A stretch of DNA of 64,000 nucleotides. Origin: Alistipes sp. (GTDB lineage Bacteria; Bacteroidota; Bacteroidia; Bacteroidales; Rikenellaceae). The stretch is taken from assembly GCA_021202985.1 (NCBI GenBank), contig JAJQCA010000046.1, positions 19,217-83,216 of the forward strand. Reading direction: 5' to 3'. This document shows, piece after piece, positions 43,336-51,483 of this stretch. The position numbers were made by a program, and so were the translations under genes. The notes beneath the pieces were generated by a model. That model had not been told where the DNA came from. It saw only the letters and a list, made by a program, of their open reading frames with translations, and did not search any database. Every line of letters starts with the position of its first letter. Positions within the stretch are counted from its first letter, which is position 1.

Positions 43336-43859
43336 TCAACCGACAGCATTGAGATATGCCGATATTAGAAGGGCCGAGACACATACGATGAAGATTAAAT
43401 AAAGGAATTGTATCCATTTTTTATTGTATTTGTATGGTATTCGAATGAATAAGCAAAAAAGTACAACATATATGATAGCCTCGAAATAACCAATAATCTG
43501 ATTTGTCACAGGTATCGTAGTATATATAAATCCGTCGAATGACCCCGAAGTGGGTCCTATCGTGGAAATCAGGCATAGACCCAAAATAAGCACACCTAAT
43601 TTGTATATTCCATATTTCTCCTCCACAATAACCTTATAAATGGGAAGCAAAATCAGCCCCAATAACAGCCCCCTTATTAATTGAAGGACAGGTCCAAGAA
43701 AAACAATAGGTGACGCATCAAGAGGGATAACTCTTCATTCAGAAATAAATTTTCATAATCGAATATATTTGCAGCCAAAATACCGGCAATAAAATAAGCC
43801 ATAAAATGGGCCAAACTAATAACCCATAAAAATTTGAGGTGATATTTGGAATTTTTCAT
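43336..43859 (-). pseudogene. Frameshifted membrane protein gene
   Basis: Two adjacent leftward ORFs (43677..43859, 60 aa; 43336..43662, 108 aa) look like halves of one gene. The first gives MKNSKYHLKFLWVISLAHFMAYFIAGILAANIF..., and the frame of the second, read upstream of its own ATG, gives ...VIPLDASPIVFLGPVLQLIRGLLLGLILLPIYK, which continues it well. Joining them by a one-base shift near 43725-43735 restores a plausible five-span membrane protein of a family with GFIYTTIPVTNQIIGYFEAI. This could be a real frameshift, a decayed gene or a sequencing error. Confidence 0.65.
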
Positions 43860-43940
43860 AGTGAAAAATTAATATTACTAAATATAGCAAAAAACTTAAC
43901 ACCTATATTTCCTTTTTAGTTATCCTCGTTCTATTGAAAT

Positions 43941-43971
43941 AAAAAGAGGATACCTTTTTCAAGATATCCTC
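43941..43971 (-). terminator. Terminator of lipoprotein gene
   Basis: On the minus strand gaggata / tatcctc is followed by tttttattt, 49 bp past the stop at 44020. Confidence 0.7.
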
Positions 43972-43975
43972 ATTA

Positions 43976-43991
43976 GGTAAGATTATCTAAC
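43976..43991 (-). repeat. Short 3' repeat after SnoaL-like gene (copy 3)
   Basis: ggtaagattatctaac lies about 29 bp past the stop at 44020; it differs from copies 1 and 2 at one position. Confidence 0.5.
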
Positions 43992-44019
43992 CGATTAGTA
44001 CATGAGTTCGGTGAAATAT

Positions 44020-44481
44020 TCAATTCTTCAAAAAAGAATAGTGTTGGGCAACGGCATACCATTGACCATCTTCAAAAATCAGGGTATACATATCCCTGCA
44101 GGAAAACGATTCTATCTTATCATCAACGGTTTTTATGGAAAGCCTGTTCTTATATGTTACAACAGCCATGGTGTTCTTGTTATAAAGCTGAATAAGAGGT
44201 TCAGTTTCTTCCATATCCAATGTTTCTGCATAGGCGGCGTAGACCTTGTAGGCATTTATTATTTCCTCTTTTCCGTGCAACATTCCATCAGGGGATACAA
44301 GCACCATATCTTTATGCAAGTATAAAGATAAGCTATCCATATTTTCTGTAATTGCCCAATGCCTGTTAATCGTTTGTACGGTATTCCATGCTCCTATTTT
44401 GCTGTTTTCGGTATCATGTGAGGGTGTTGAGCAGCAACTTAGCAAAAGGCAGCTTAGCAAAATAAATCTGATATTTCTCAT
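44020..44481 (-). CDS. SnoaL/NTF2-like lipoprotein
   Basis: A 153-aa lipoprotein: leader MRNIRFILLSCLLLSCCS with a lipobox-like LLSC/C, then a mature domain of about 125 residues. WNTVQTINRHWAITENMDSLSLYLHKDMVLVSPDG and a C-terminal YTLIFEDGQWYAVAQHYSFL match the cone-shaped NTF2-like fold of SnoaL/DUF4440 proteins. Members bind small molecules; ligand unknown. It lies in the AT-rich patch between pfkA and the initiator tRNA. Confidence 0.75.
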   Translation of the reverse strand: MRNIRFILLSCLLLSCCSTPSHDTENSKIGAWNTVQTINRHWAITENMDSLSLYLHKDMVLVSPDGMLHGKEEIINAYKVYAAYAETLDMEETEPLIQLYNKNTMAVVTYKNRLSIKTVDDKIESFSCRDMYTLIFEDGQWYAVAQHYSFLKN

Positions 44482-44562
44482 TTTCTAAAATATTAGGTAT
44501 GTGACAATTTATCGATTTGAATGAGGGGGCGTCGTTATCTGTTTACAATATAAAAAAAGAGG

Positions 44563-44640
44563 ACTTAAAACAAGTATCTTTCACTCATAATACAAAAATA
44601 AAAAAGGTTAGTAATATTCCGAACTTTCTGAGTAGCGGCG
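44563..44640 (-). pseudogene. Remnant of DUF6678-like gene start
   Basis: Read leftward, ctactcagaaagttcggaat...accttttttatttttgtattATG resembles the region just upstream of the intact gene at 43229 (ctactcggaaaaggtacgga...acctttttatttttgcattATG). Both continue with similar M-S/T-E-R starts; here the frame stops after seven codons. Confidence 0.4.
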
Positions 44641-44872
44641 GAAGACGAACTGCGCGATATTTCATATCGCCTGTTTATTTTCGTCGCAACTCGGCATTGT
44701 CCGCATGCGGCCGTGCCCTCATTGTTTTATAAACGGGTGAAGGATTAACTTCGAATTGCCGACGGCAATTCTCGTTTTCCTCCTCCTTACACGACATAGC
44801 CTGCAAGCGGTCTCTGTGCGTGTTTCGTTCGTCGGTTCGAACCTACGGTTCTCGTCCTCCCATGTTAGATAA

Positions 44873-44908
44873 AAAGATAAAGACCACCCAATGGCGGTCT
44901 TTATCTTT
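44873..44908 (-). terminator. Terminator of tRNA gene
   Basis: A 16-bp stem aaagataaagacc.cc / gg.ggtctttatcttt just past the tRNA, followed by T residues on the minus strand. Confidence 0.85.
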
Positions 44909-44911
44909 GAG

Positions 44912-44984
44912 TAGCGGGGGAAGGACTCGAACCTTCGACCTTTGGGTTATGAGCCCAACGAGCTGCCAACTGCTCCACCCCGCG
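44912..44984 (-). tRNA. tRNA-fMet (CAT), initiator type
   Basis: A 73-nt cloverleaf on the minus strand. Anticodon CAT in CTCATAA; anticodon stem TTGGG/CCCAA with three G:C pairs, typical of initiators; D-stem GAGC/GCTC with an A-U at the second pair. In the acceptor CGCGGGG / CCCCGCT, pair 1-72 is C·U, a mismatch, again an initiator hallmark although the usual bacterial mismatch is C·A. T-stem GAAGG/CCTTC. CCA is not encoded. Confidence 0.9.
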
Positions 44985-45146
44985 ATTTTGTGAGTGCAAA
45001 TATAGCACTTTTAAACTAATCTGCAAAAACCAATCCTGTTTTTATTTCATTAAAATTTCATTAAACTCGCATTGAATAACATATAATATCACAACCGCAT
45101 GGTTGCGAAATCCCGGGCGGTTATTTTGCCCAAAAATTATAATGAA

Positions 45147-45506
45147 ATGAAGATACAGTCCCGGTTACAATATTTCTTCTTGACCCTTGCCTGCTTCATT
45201 GCCGGAACAGGCCTGGTCTACATTTTAGATACTCTGCTTCGGCCGGAGGAACCGAGCCGTTACAACACTTACCTACAGGTAATAATCATCGCGGGGACAC
45301 TACTGTTTTTAACGTTCACACCTAAAGGCCTGGCTCCTTTCAGCAACAAAGCCCGGTTTTACGGTTCTGCAACAGCCTCCCTGGTTTCCGGCGTGGTGTT
45401 TTACCTCTGCACCGGAAATAATTTGACAGGAGCCGTGGCCATGGCCCTTGCCTCCATGGCGATTTTATCGACAGGAATATTGGTGCTCAGAAGTAAATCA
45501 AAGTAA
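45147..45506 (+). CDS. Small four-span membrane protein
   Basis: A 119-aa protein when started at MKIQSRLQYF (45147), which puts a hydrophobic span near the N-terminus; the ORF-track start at 45099 adds sixteen residues. Four spans are visible: FFLTLACFIAGTGLVYIL, TYLQVIIIAGTLLFLTF, FYGSATASLVSGVVFYL and LTGAVAMALASMAILSTGI. Family unknown. A terminator-like hairpin (45515-45541) follows. Confidence 0.65.
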   Translation: MKIQSRLQYFFLTLACFIAGTGLVYILDTLLRPEEPSRYNTYLQVIIIAGTLLFLTFTPKGLAPFSNKARFYGSATASLVSGVVFYLCTGNNLTGAVAMALASMAILSTGILVLRSKSK

Positions 45507-45514
45507 AACTGCAG

Positions 45515-45541
45515 ATAAAGCGGTCCTTCAGGCCGCTTTAT
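45515..45541 (+). terminator. Terminator after membrane protein gene
   Basis: ataaagcgg / ccgctttat pair followed by a T-rich tract. Confidence 0.65.
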
Positions 45542-45573
45542 TTTATTGTGGCGGAATGGGCAAACCCCCAGTC

Positions 45574-47388
45574 TTATTGCCTGATAGCACCCGCAACCAC
45601 CTCGGAGATATCCTTCACCTCGCCGAACGAGCGGCCGATGGTCTTTTTACAAAGAGGGCATGAGGTTACCAGTATGTCGGCGCCGGTCTGCCTGTAATGG
45701 TACGAGAGGGATGCGGCAATCCGTTGTTGGGAGGATTCCCCGATCTCGAGGTTGGCGAGGCTCCCGCCGCAGCAGCGCGCGTTGTCGCGGATCTCGGCGG
45801 CTTCCGCCAACCGCCCGGCACGGCGGATGATATCGCGCGGCTGGTCGTATATACCGCAGCCCCGGCCCAGTTCGCACGGGTCATGGTAGGTGTAAAGTAT
45901 ATCCTGCTTACCGATTTCCAGCTTTCCCTGACTTAACAGCCGCTGAATGTATTCCGTGTGGTGCAGCACCTCCACCGGTCCCAAATCGTAATCCTCCCGG
46001 AACACTTTCAGGCAAATCGGACACGACGTCACAAGGGTGTCGATTCCGTGCCTGGCGAACAGAAGAGAATTATGGTCCATTATTCGCCGGGCGGCTTCGG
46101 TTTCGCCGGAAAGTTTCAGCGGCCGGCCGCAGCAGACTCCGCCGTCCCGGTCGGCCCACCAGACCTGCTCGCCGGCGGTATCGAAAATCCGCTCCATGGA
46201 GTGCAGTATCCGGGGCGTAAGCAAGGTCATGCAGCCGGCGAAGTAGCCTACCCTTCCGCCGCCGGACGAGCGGTCCGCAGTCGCCACGTATGCGTACCTG
46301 TCGTCGGCCGGAAGGGCGGAAAATTTCTCACGGCTGTTCAGCCTCAGCGTGTTTAGTTCTATTCCCACCGGGCAGCGCGTCTCGCACCTGCCGCACATCA
46401 GACAATTGGAAGCGACCTCGCCCGCGAGGTTGTGGTAACGCCTGTCGCGCAGGAAATAGACCGACTGCACGTTACCGATACCCGCGTCGGCCTGTAACTG
46501 GCACGGGTCGATGCAGACCCCGCACCGCGAGCATGCCTCTATCTGGAAGTGGTCGAACGCCGAGCGCTGCTCCCTGCTGCGCAACCCGAACCGCCTCAGG
46601 AATATGAGTGGTATCTCGGTGAAAATGTGCATATAACGCGAAAAGGGCATGGAGACGAAGAATACGGCAAGCACAATTGAGTAGACCCACCATGCAACGG
46701 CGGAGAAGCCCGAAACGAACCCTTCGCCCAGCGCGGAGACCATCCACTCACCGAGGTTTCCCGTCAGGAACGACGGTATGCTTTTCAGGCCGGCCTGCGC
46801 ACTTTCGGCCAGCAGCCTTACCGGAAAAATCAGCCAGAGCGCCGCCAGGGCCACCTTGTCCCCCACCACATGCTTTGTGGTGCGCTTCATTCCCAGGGCA
46901 CGGGAGCGCAGCCGTTTAAACCACGCCAGCGCAACGCCCGAAAGCACGAACAAAAGCAGCAGGTCCATGACGTTCGAGAGCACCGTCTCTGCAGTAGAAC
47001 CGGCCGGGGAAGGGGCGAAAAATTTATAGAACACATGGGCGTGCAGGGGCGCGAACCCTTCGGTAAGGTGCATAGAGGCCTCTACCCACCCCACCGCAAT
47101 CAGCAGGAACCAGCCCAGCGCGAGGCTCATGTGCATATAGCCCAGAAGGGGATCTACGCGGAATATCCTCCGGTGGAGCAGCGACTCGCTTACCACCTCG
47201 CCCACGGCGCCGAACACCTTCCGGGAAAACAGCCCCCGTCCTACCAGCGATTTGTCCTCAGGCGTGAGCCTCGAGAACCACCGGACGTATTTATAGACGA
47301 TTACGGCGAAAAGGACCCATACCCCGATATTGAACGGGATTACGAAATGGTCGTAATACCTGAATATTTCTCCCTGCAATATATCCAT
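45574..47388 (-). CDS. HdrD/DsrMK-like membrane iron-sulfur reductase subunit
   Basis: A 604-aa fusion of a membrane cytochrome-b-like/HdrE- or DsrM-type part and a cytoplasmic HdrD/DsrK-type part. Membrane spans fall within residues 15-255. Two [4Fe-4S] motifs follow: CSRCGVCIDPCQLQ and CLMCGRCETRCPVG. Two cysteine-rich CCG domains end it: GYFAGCMTLLTPRI..CCGRPLKLSG..TSCPICLKVF and HDPCELGRGCG..CCGGSLANL..TSCPLCKKTI. Such subunits pass electrons between a quinone pool and a soluble partner. It is the last gene of the leftward redox cluster. Confidence 0.85.
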   Translation of the reverse strand: MDILQGEIFRYYDHFVIPFNIGVWVLFAVIVYKYVRWFSRLTPEDKSLVGRGLFSRKVFGAVGEVVSESLLHRRIFRVDPLLGYMHMSLALGWFLLIAVGWVEASMHLTEGFAPLHAHVFYKFFAPSPAGSTAETVLSNVMDLLLLFVLSGVALAWFKRLRSRALGMKRTTKHVVGDKVALAALWLIFPVRLLAESAQAGLKSIPSFLTGNLGEWMVSALGEGFVSGFSAVAWWVYSIVLAVFFVSMPFSRYMHIFTEIPLIFLRRFGLRSREQRSAFDHFQIEACSRCGVCIDPCQLQADAGIGNVQSVYFLRDRRYHNLAGEVASNCLMCGRCETRCPVGIELNTLRLNSREKFSALPADDRYAYVATADRSSGGGRVGYFAGCMTLLTPRILHSMERIFDTAGEQVWWADRDGGVCCGRPLKLSGETEAARRIMDHNSLLFARHGIDTLVTSCPICLKVFREDYDLGPVEVLHHTEYIQRLLSQGKLEIGKQDILYTYHDPCELGRGCGIYDQPRDIIRRAGRLAEAAEIRDNARCCGGSLANLEIGESSQQRIAASLSYHYRQTGADILVTSCPLCKKTIGRSFGEVKDISEVVAGAIRQ

Positions 47389-47397
47389 CCCCTACGG

Positions 47398-47742
47398 TCA
47401 GTATTCTCCCAGGATACGTTTAACGGCCATAACCACCGCGCGGGTGTTGATTCCCCGCGGGCACACGAGGCGGCATTTGCCGCAGAGCATACATTTATTG
47501 AGTTCGTCGTAGGCGCCTTTGTATTCGCCACGGCGGACAAGCGTATGCACCATGCGGAAATTGAACTCGGTAAGGTTACCGGCCGTGCAGGTTGCCACGC
47601 AGCTTCCGCAGGTGATACAGGCCTGTAGCTCCGGAAGTTTCCGGAGCAGCCGCGCGGCAGCTTCGTGCTCGTTCGCGTCCATGTCCACCGCCCTCGGCCT
47701 GCTTATGCTGTACCCCCAGTTAATCGACCTTTCTATCGCCAT
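47398..47742 (-). CDS. HdrC-like 4Fe-4S dicluster protein
   Basis: A 114-aa protein with two iron-sulfur motifs: LQACITCGSCVATCTAGNLTEF and CMLCGKCRLVCPRGINTRAVVMAVKR. It links the flavin subunit and the membrane subunit as in Hdr/Qmo-type complexes. It is 9 bp before the 45574 gene and 88 bp after the HdrA-like gene. Confidence 0.88.
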   Translation of the reverse strand: MAIERSINWGYSISRPRAVDMDANEHEAAARLLRKLPELQACITCGSCVATCTAGNLTEFNFRMVHTLVRRGEYKGAYDELNKCMLCGKCRLVCPRGINTRAVVMAVKRILGEY

Positions 47743-47830
47743 TTACATTGTTTTTTCGCCTCGGGTGCCGTTTATCCCCGTTTGTATAAGCAAACCAATT
47801 TTATCCGCAGAGCGGCCCGCGCAGGACCGT

Positions 47831-48838
47831 TTACGGCTTCGACCTTATATACCCGGCCGCTTTCACCGCTGCCGCCACTCCTTCGTTGATACTTTCGCCG
47901 ACGTTTTTCGGGGCGGTTACCGTCCCCGCATAGAAAATCCCCGGCACGCCGGAATATACGTTGGAACAGAAACTGTCCGCCGGGGCGGCGAACCGGCTCG
48001 GCCGCAGTTCGATGCCCGGGCAACGGGCCAGCGCCCCGTTACTCCTGCCCGCTTTCATCCCCACGATAAGCACCAGCATATCCACCGTCATTTTCAGGGG
48101 GCGGCCGATAAGCGTGTCCTCGGCTTTTATCTGGATGCGGCGGTCCTGCGTCTCGCCGGCCTCCGATATACGCCCCCGGATAAAATGGATGTTGTAATTC
48201 TCCTGGGCCTCGCGGTACATCTCCTCGTAACCCGGACCGAACATCCGGATGTCCATATAGAAATTGTATACCTCCGCTCCGGGAAATACCGCCTTTATTT
48301 CCATCGCCTGCTTCACACCCGTAATACAACACACGCGCGAGCAGTGGCGCTGGTCGACCTTCTCGTCGCGCGAGCCGACACAGTGCAGGAAGGCGACGCG
48401 ACGCGGAGCGGTGCCGTCGTGCAGGTGGACGCGCCCTTCGGCGAACATCCTCTCCAGGTCCACCGTCGTGTAGACATTGCGGTAAAGCCCGTAACCGTAC
48501 TCTTCCTTTAGTTCGGCGGGGAAAACGTCGAATCCGGAGGCCACAATCACCGCGTCGGCCTCCATTCGGCGGCCGTCGGTCATGGTAACCGAACGGGGCG
48601 TAATCTCCGCGGCTTCGGTTCCGGTAAGGATTTCCACCCCCTCGAGCCTGCTTTTAAGCTCCGCCAGCACCGCGGAAGCGGGCGTGAGCGACGGAAAGAG
48701 TTTGTGCCAGTCGTTCAGCTTACCTCCGATATGGGTGGTTTTTTCCACGACGACCGGCTTCAGACCCAGCTCCAACAGGGTTGCCGCTGCCTGCAGGCCG
48801 GCCACACCTCCGCCTATTATTATCACCTTTTCTGTCAT
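47831..48838 (-). CDS. HdrA/QmoA-like FAD iron-sulfur subunit
   Basis: A 335-aa flavoprotein starting at MTEKVIIIGGGVAGLQAAATLLELG, a Rossmann FAD fingerprint, with a long ORF-track extension (to 49012) rejected because it overlaps the upstream gene. FLHCVGSRDEKVDQRHCSRVCCITGVKQA is the HdrA-type cysteine motif. VYNFYMDIRMFGPGYEEMYREAQE and a final GTVTAPKNVGESINEGVAAAVKAAGYI are also typical. It overlaps the HdrB-like gene by 4 bp (ATGA). Confidence 0.9.
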   Translation of the reverse strand: MTEKVIIIGGGVAGLQAAATLLELGLKPVVVEKTTHIGGKLNDWHKLFPSLTPASAVLAELKSRLEGVEILTGTEAAEITPRSVTMTDGRRMEADAVIVASGFDVFPAELKEEYGYGLYRNVYTTVDLERMFAEGRVHLHDGTAPRRVAFLHCVGSRDEKVDQRHCSRVCCITGVKQAMEIKAVFPGAEVYNFYMDIRMFGPGYEEMYREAQENYNIHFIRGRISEAGETQDRRIQIKAEDTLIGRPLKMTVDMLVLIVGMKAGRSNGALARCPGIELRPSRFAAPADSFCSNVYSGVPGIFYAGTVTAPKNVGESINEGVAAAVKAAGYIRSKP

Positions 48839-49920
48839 AGCGTCCTCATATATGGCTGCGACGTGCAGTTCATATTCACCGCACCCTGGTCGGGCACCCC
48901 GAGGTATTTGCCATTGCGGCCCAGATACTTGGCCGCCGGGTCGTAGTCTATACCCAGTTTGTCGAGCAGCGGTTCCACGGCCACCTGGTGCATCTGCATC
49001 CCGAGCGTCCACGGGTCGTACCCGAGAACCAGGCCGGCCATCTCCTCATAGGTCAGCACGGGAATACCCCGGCCGTCCTGACCGTAAATCGTGCCTTCCA
49101 TTTCGGCTATGGTATACTGCCACTTGTCGAGGAACATCGCGCATCCCGGGCAGTTGGTAACTATAAAATCGGGCCTGTAACGCGACATCGATTCCAGTTT
49201 CTTCTGTGAGTTGGCGATGGAGAACCCCCGGTTGGCCTGCACCAGATAGTTGCGGAATCCGAAGCCGCAGCAGTGCCGACGTTCGGGGTAGTCGGTCACC
49301 TCACCGCCCCACGCCTCGATCATCCCGGCCAGCACGTACGGGAACTCCGAACCGCCGACGCCCTTTTTCGGGAACAGCTTCGCGTAGTGGCAGCCTATAT
49401 GCTCCACCACCTTGAGCGGCTCGCCCGTCACGGAGTTTACCAGCCGCACCTTGCCCTGTGCGGCAATCCGCCCGCGGTGTTTGTAAATCACGTCCGATGT
49501 GTGGGCCACGTTACGCGGTTTGACAAATTCCCGACCGGTGGCTTTGTAGAGGTATTCCCGGGTCCGCTCCTCGGTTTCGGGGAATTCGTGCCACGTTTCG
49601 AGCATCTCGGTGTAGATACCGAACGAGGTTATACACGACGAGGTAAGGTTCTCGTATCCGGCCTCAGTCATAAGGGCGAACTGCCGGGCCACCACGGTCA
49701 TAATCGTTTCGAGGGGGACTATATCGGTATGGTAACCGATACCTGTACATGAGGTGTGTTTAAGGTCTTCTCCCACATCTTTGCCAAGGTCGTCGCGCAG
49801 AATGGACAGGAATGCCTTCTCGGACCCCGGGAAGAAATTCTGCCGTATGCAACTGCGGACGTAGAAATAGTTATCGTCCGCTATCTCCTTCTGGTAATCT
49901 TTCCAACTGGCGCCCCTCAT
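48835..49920 (-). CDS. HdrB-like CCG-domain subunit
   Basis: A 361-aa protein with two CCG-type segments. The first is atypical (SCTGIGYHTD..SSCITSFG). The second is well preserved (VEHIGCHYAKLFPK..RRHCCGFGF..VTNCPGCAMFLDKW). In methanogens HdrB holds the special [4Fe-4S] clusters that reduce the CoM-CoB disulfide; methanogenic coenzymes are not expected here, so another disulfide or an unrelated acceptor must be involved. Confidence 0.85.
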   Translation of the reverse strand: MRGASWKDYQKEIADDNYFYVRSCIRQNFFPGSEKAFLSILRDDLGKDVGEDLKHTSCTGIGYHTDIVPLETIMTVVARQFALMTEAGYENLTSSCITSFGIYTEMLETWHEFPETEERTREYLYKATGREFVKPRNVAHTSDVIYKHRGRIAAQGKVRLVNSVTGEPLKVVEHIGCHYAKLFPKKGVGGSEFPYVLAGMIEAWGGEVTDYPERRHCCGFGFRNYLVQANRGFSIANSQKKLESMSRYRPDFIVTNCPGCAMFLDKWQYTIAEMEGTIYGQDGRGIPVLTYEEMAGLVLGYDPWTLGMQMHQVAVEPLLDKLGIDYDPAAKYLGRNGKYLGVPDQGAVNMNCTSQPYMRTL

Positions 49921-50051
49921 AACCCGCAGGTTTTATAATGTACAGCCACACGGCTTTTACCCGGCCGACCGGCCTTTAGGTCGCGGGGAGATGCCTGAAA
50001 AGGCTTAAAACCTCGTTTCCCGTTATTTTTCAGATATTTGTCCATCCGGAT

Positions 50052-50750
50052 TCAAATGGTATGCTCGCCGCTGTTGGCGGTGTAAACGTCCATAAAATAG
50101 TCGTCGCCGGCACCGTCGTATCCCATTTCCCGGGCCTTGCGGTCGGAGTGGGACTCGATTTTTTCGAAAAATTCGGTGCCTCCGCTGACGTCGAAAATCC
50201 GGCGCAGCTCGGCCATAGTCTCCTCGTCCACCTTGCGCAGCGCGCCTTCGCCGCCCGAGCGGTATACCGGTGTGAACTGGCCGTAAATCTCCCCGTCGTT
50301 ATCCAGTATCCATTTCCACACGGGTCCCTGCTCCGGGTGTAGCTCCGCGGCCACCAGCTTAGGGTAGATGCAGAACCCTTCGCTGAGAATGCTCCCGCCG
50401 ATAACTTTCTTTATGGCGAACTGCTGCCGCCCCTTCTCCGACTCCACGAAGAATCCCTCGCTCTGCGACAGTTTCCTCAGCGCCTGAATTACATACCCGG
50501 GGGTGTTCCCGCGCGGGCAGCGCGGGCGGCACGACATACATTCGCCGCAGTACCAAAGGGCTTCGCTGCGGAGTATCTCCTCGATGGCGTGGTCGTCGCG
50601 GGATTGCACGAGGTTAACTATCTGGCGGGGGTCGTAGTTGTAGAACTCGGCCGAAGGGCAGACACCGGTGCAGACACCGCAGTTCATACAGGAAGAAAGC
50701 CCCTCCCGCATTCTTACGTCCTGCATCAGAATGTCGTAATATTTCCCCAT
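50052..50750 (-). CDS. HdrC-like 4Fe-4S dicluster subunit
   Basis: A 232-aa protein starting the cluster. SCMNCGVCTGVCPSAEFYNYDPRQIVNL and WYCGECMSCRPRCPRGNTPGYVIQALRK are the two [4Fe-4S] motifs. Residues after 90 are an extended C-terminal part of unknown role. It is 131 bp upstream of the HdrB-like gene and probably the first gene transcribed. Confidence 0.88.
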   Translation of the reverse strand: MGKYYDILMQDVRMREGLSSCMNCGVCTGVCPSAEFYNYDPRQIVNLVQSRDDHAIEEILRSEALWYCGECMSCRPRCPRGNTPGYVIQALRKLSQSEGFFVESEKGRQQFAIKKVIGGSILSEGFCIYPKLVAAELHPEQGPVWKWILDNDGEIYGQFTPVYRSGGEGALRKVDEETMAELRRIFDVSGGTEFFEKIESHSDRKAREMGYDGAGDDYFMDVYTANSGEHTI

Positions 50751-50889
50751 TTATCGTGTTTACGGCTACCGGGGCGCGCATACGCACCCTTAAAATACAA
50801 AATTACCCCCGCTCCCACTCACCACGGTAGGTTTTTTAACCCCTTTGCCGTACGTACAAATACTTATTTGCCCGGCGGGGATAGAGATC

Positions 50890-51415
50890 CTTCACTTCGT
50901 TCAGGATGACAATGCTGTAAAATGTTATTCTGAAGGGAGCGAAGAAACTATTCCTGTCGTTGAAACATGGCGGGAAAGATAATTCTATCAAAAATAGGAA
51001 ACAGTTCCTTCGCTGCGTTCAGGATGACAATGCTATAAAATGTTATTCTGAAGGGAGCGAAGAAACTATTCGCTGACAATGAAACACGGCGGAAAGATAA
51101 TGCTTGTCAAAAATAGAATACAGTTCCTTCACTGCGTTCAGGATGACGATGCTGTAAAATGTCATTCTGAGCGGAGCGAAGAATCTGTTATCTGTCAATG
51201 AGTCATGGCGGGAAAGATAATGCTTATCAATAATAAAATACAGTTCCTTCACTTCGTTCTGGATGACAATGCTGGGTTTCAGTCAGAACGCGCGTATCAT
51301 TCATTCTGAGCGGAGCGAAGAAACTGTTCTTGTCCATGAAACATGGCGGGAAAGATAATGCTTGTCAAAAATAGAATACAGTTCCTTCACTGCGTTCAGG
51401 ATGACATTTGGGGAT
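50890..51415. repeat. ~119-bp tandem composite repeats
   Basis: About five units with 'ttcaggatgac' at roughly 50910, 51028, 51147, then a variant ('ttctggatgac') near 51258 and another near 51398. Most carry a tattctgaagggagcgaagaa module next to it and a 'catggcgggaaagataat' spacer. Spacing is about 119-140 bp. No gene is present between the hdrC-like gene and the leader RNA at 51484. Confidence 0.8.
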
Positions 51416-51468
51416 TGTCAGGATGACAATACAATACGTCCGAACGGCCCGGAATTACCAAAAATTCG

Positions 51469-51476
51469 TATATTTG
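51469..51476 (+). promoter_or_regulatory. -7 box of leader RNA copy C
   Basis: TATATTTG would start a transcript near 51483, giving a 230-nt leader before the ATG at 51713. Confidence 0.65.
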
Positions 51477-51483
51477 CGTTATA

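Larger units (their letters stand above)
44482..44911. other. AT-rich spacer with decayed gene fragment
   Basis: No intact gene. It contains a fragment resembling the 5' end of the DUF6678-like gene (see next entry) and sequence resembling the 3' end of the tRNA-fMet gene near 44629. The small ORF at 44517 is a by-product. Confidence 0.4.

Noticed and set aside
42729-43991. Integron attC sites after the small genes
   Set aside because: The 16-mers lack a consistent GTTRRRY/RYYYAAC pair and no integron integrase is present.
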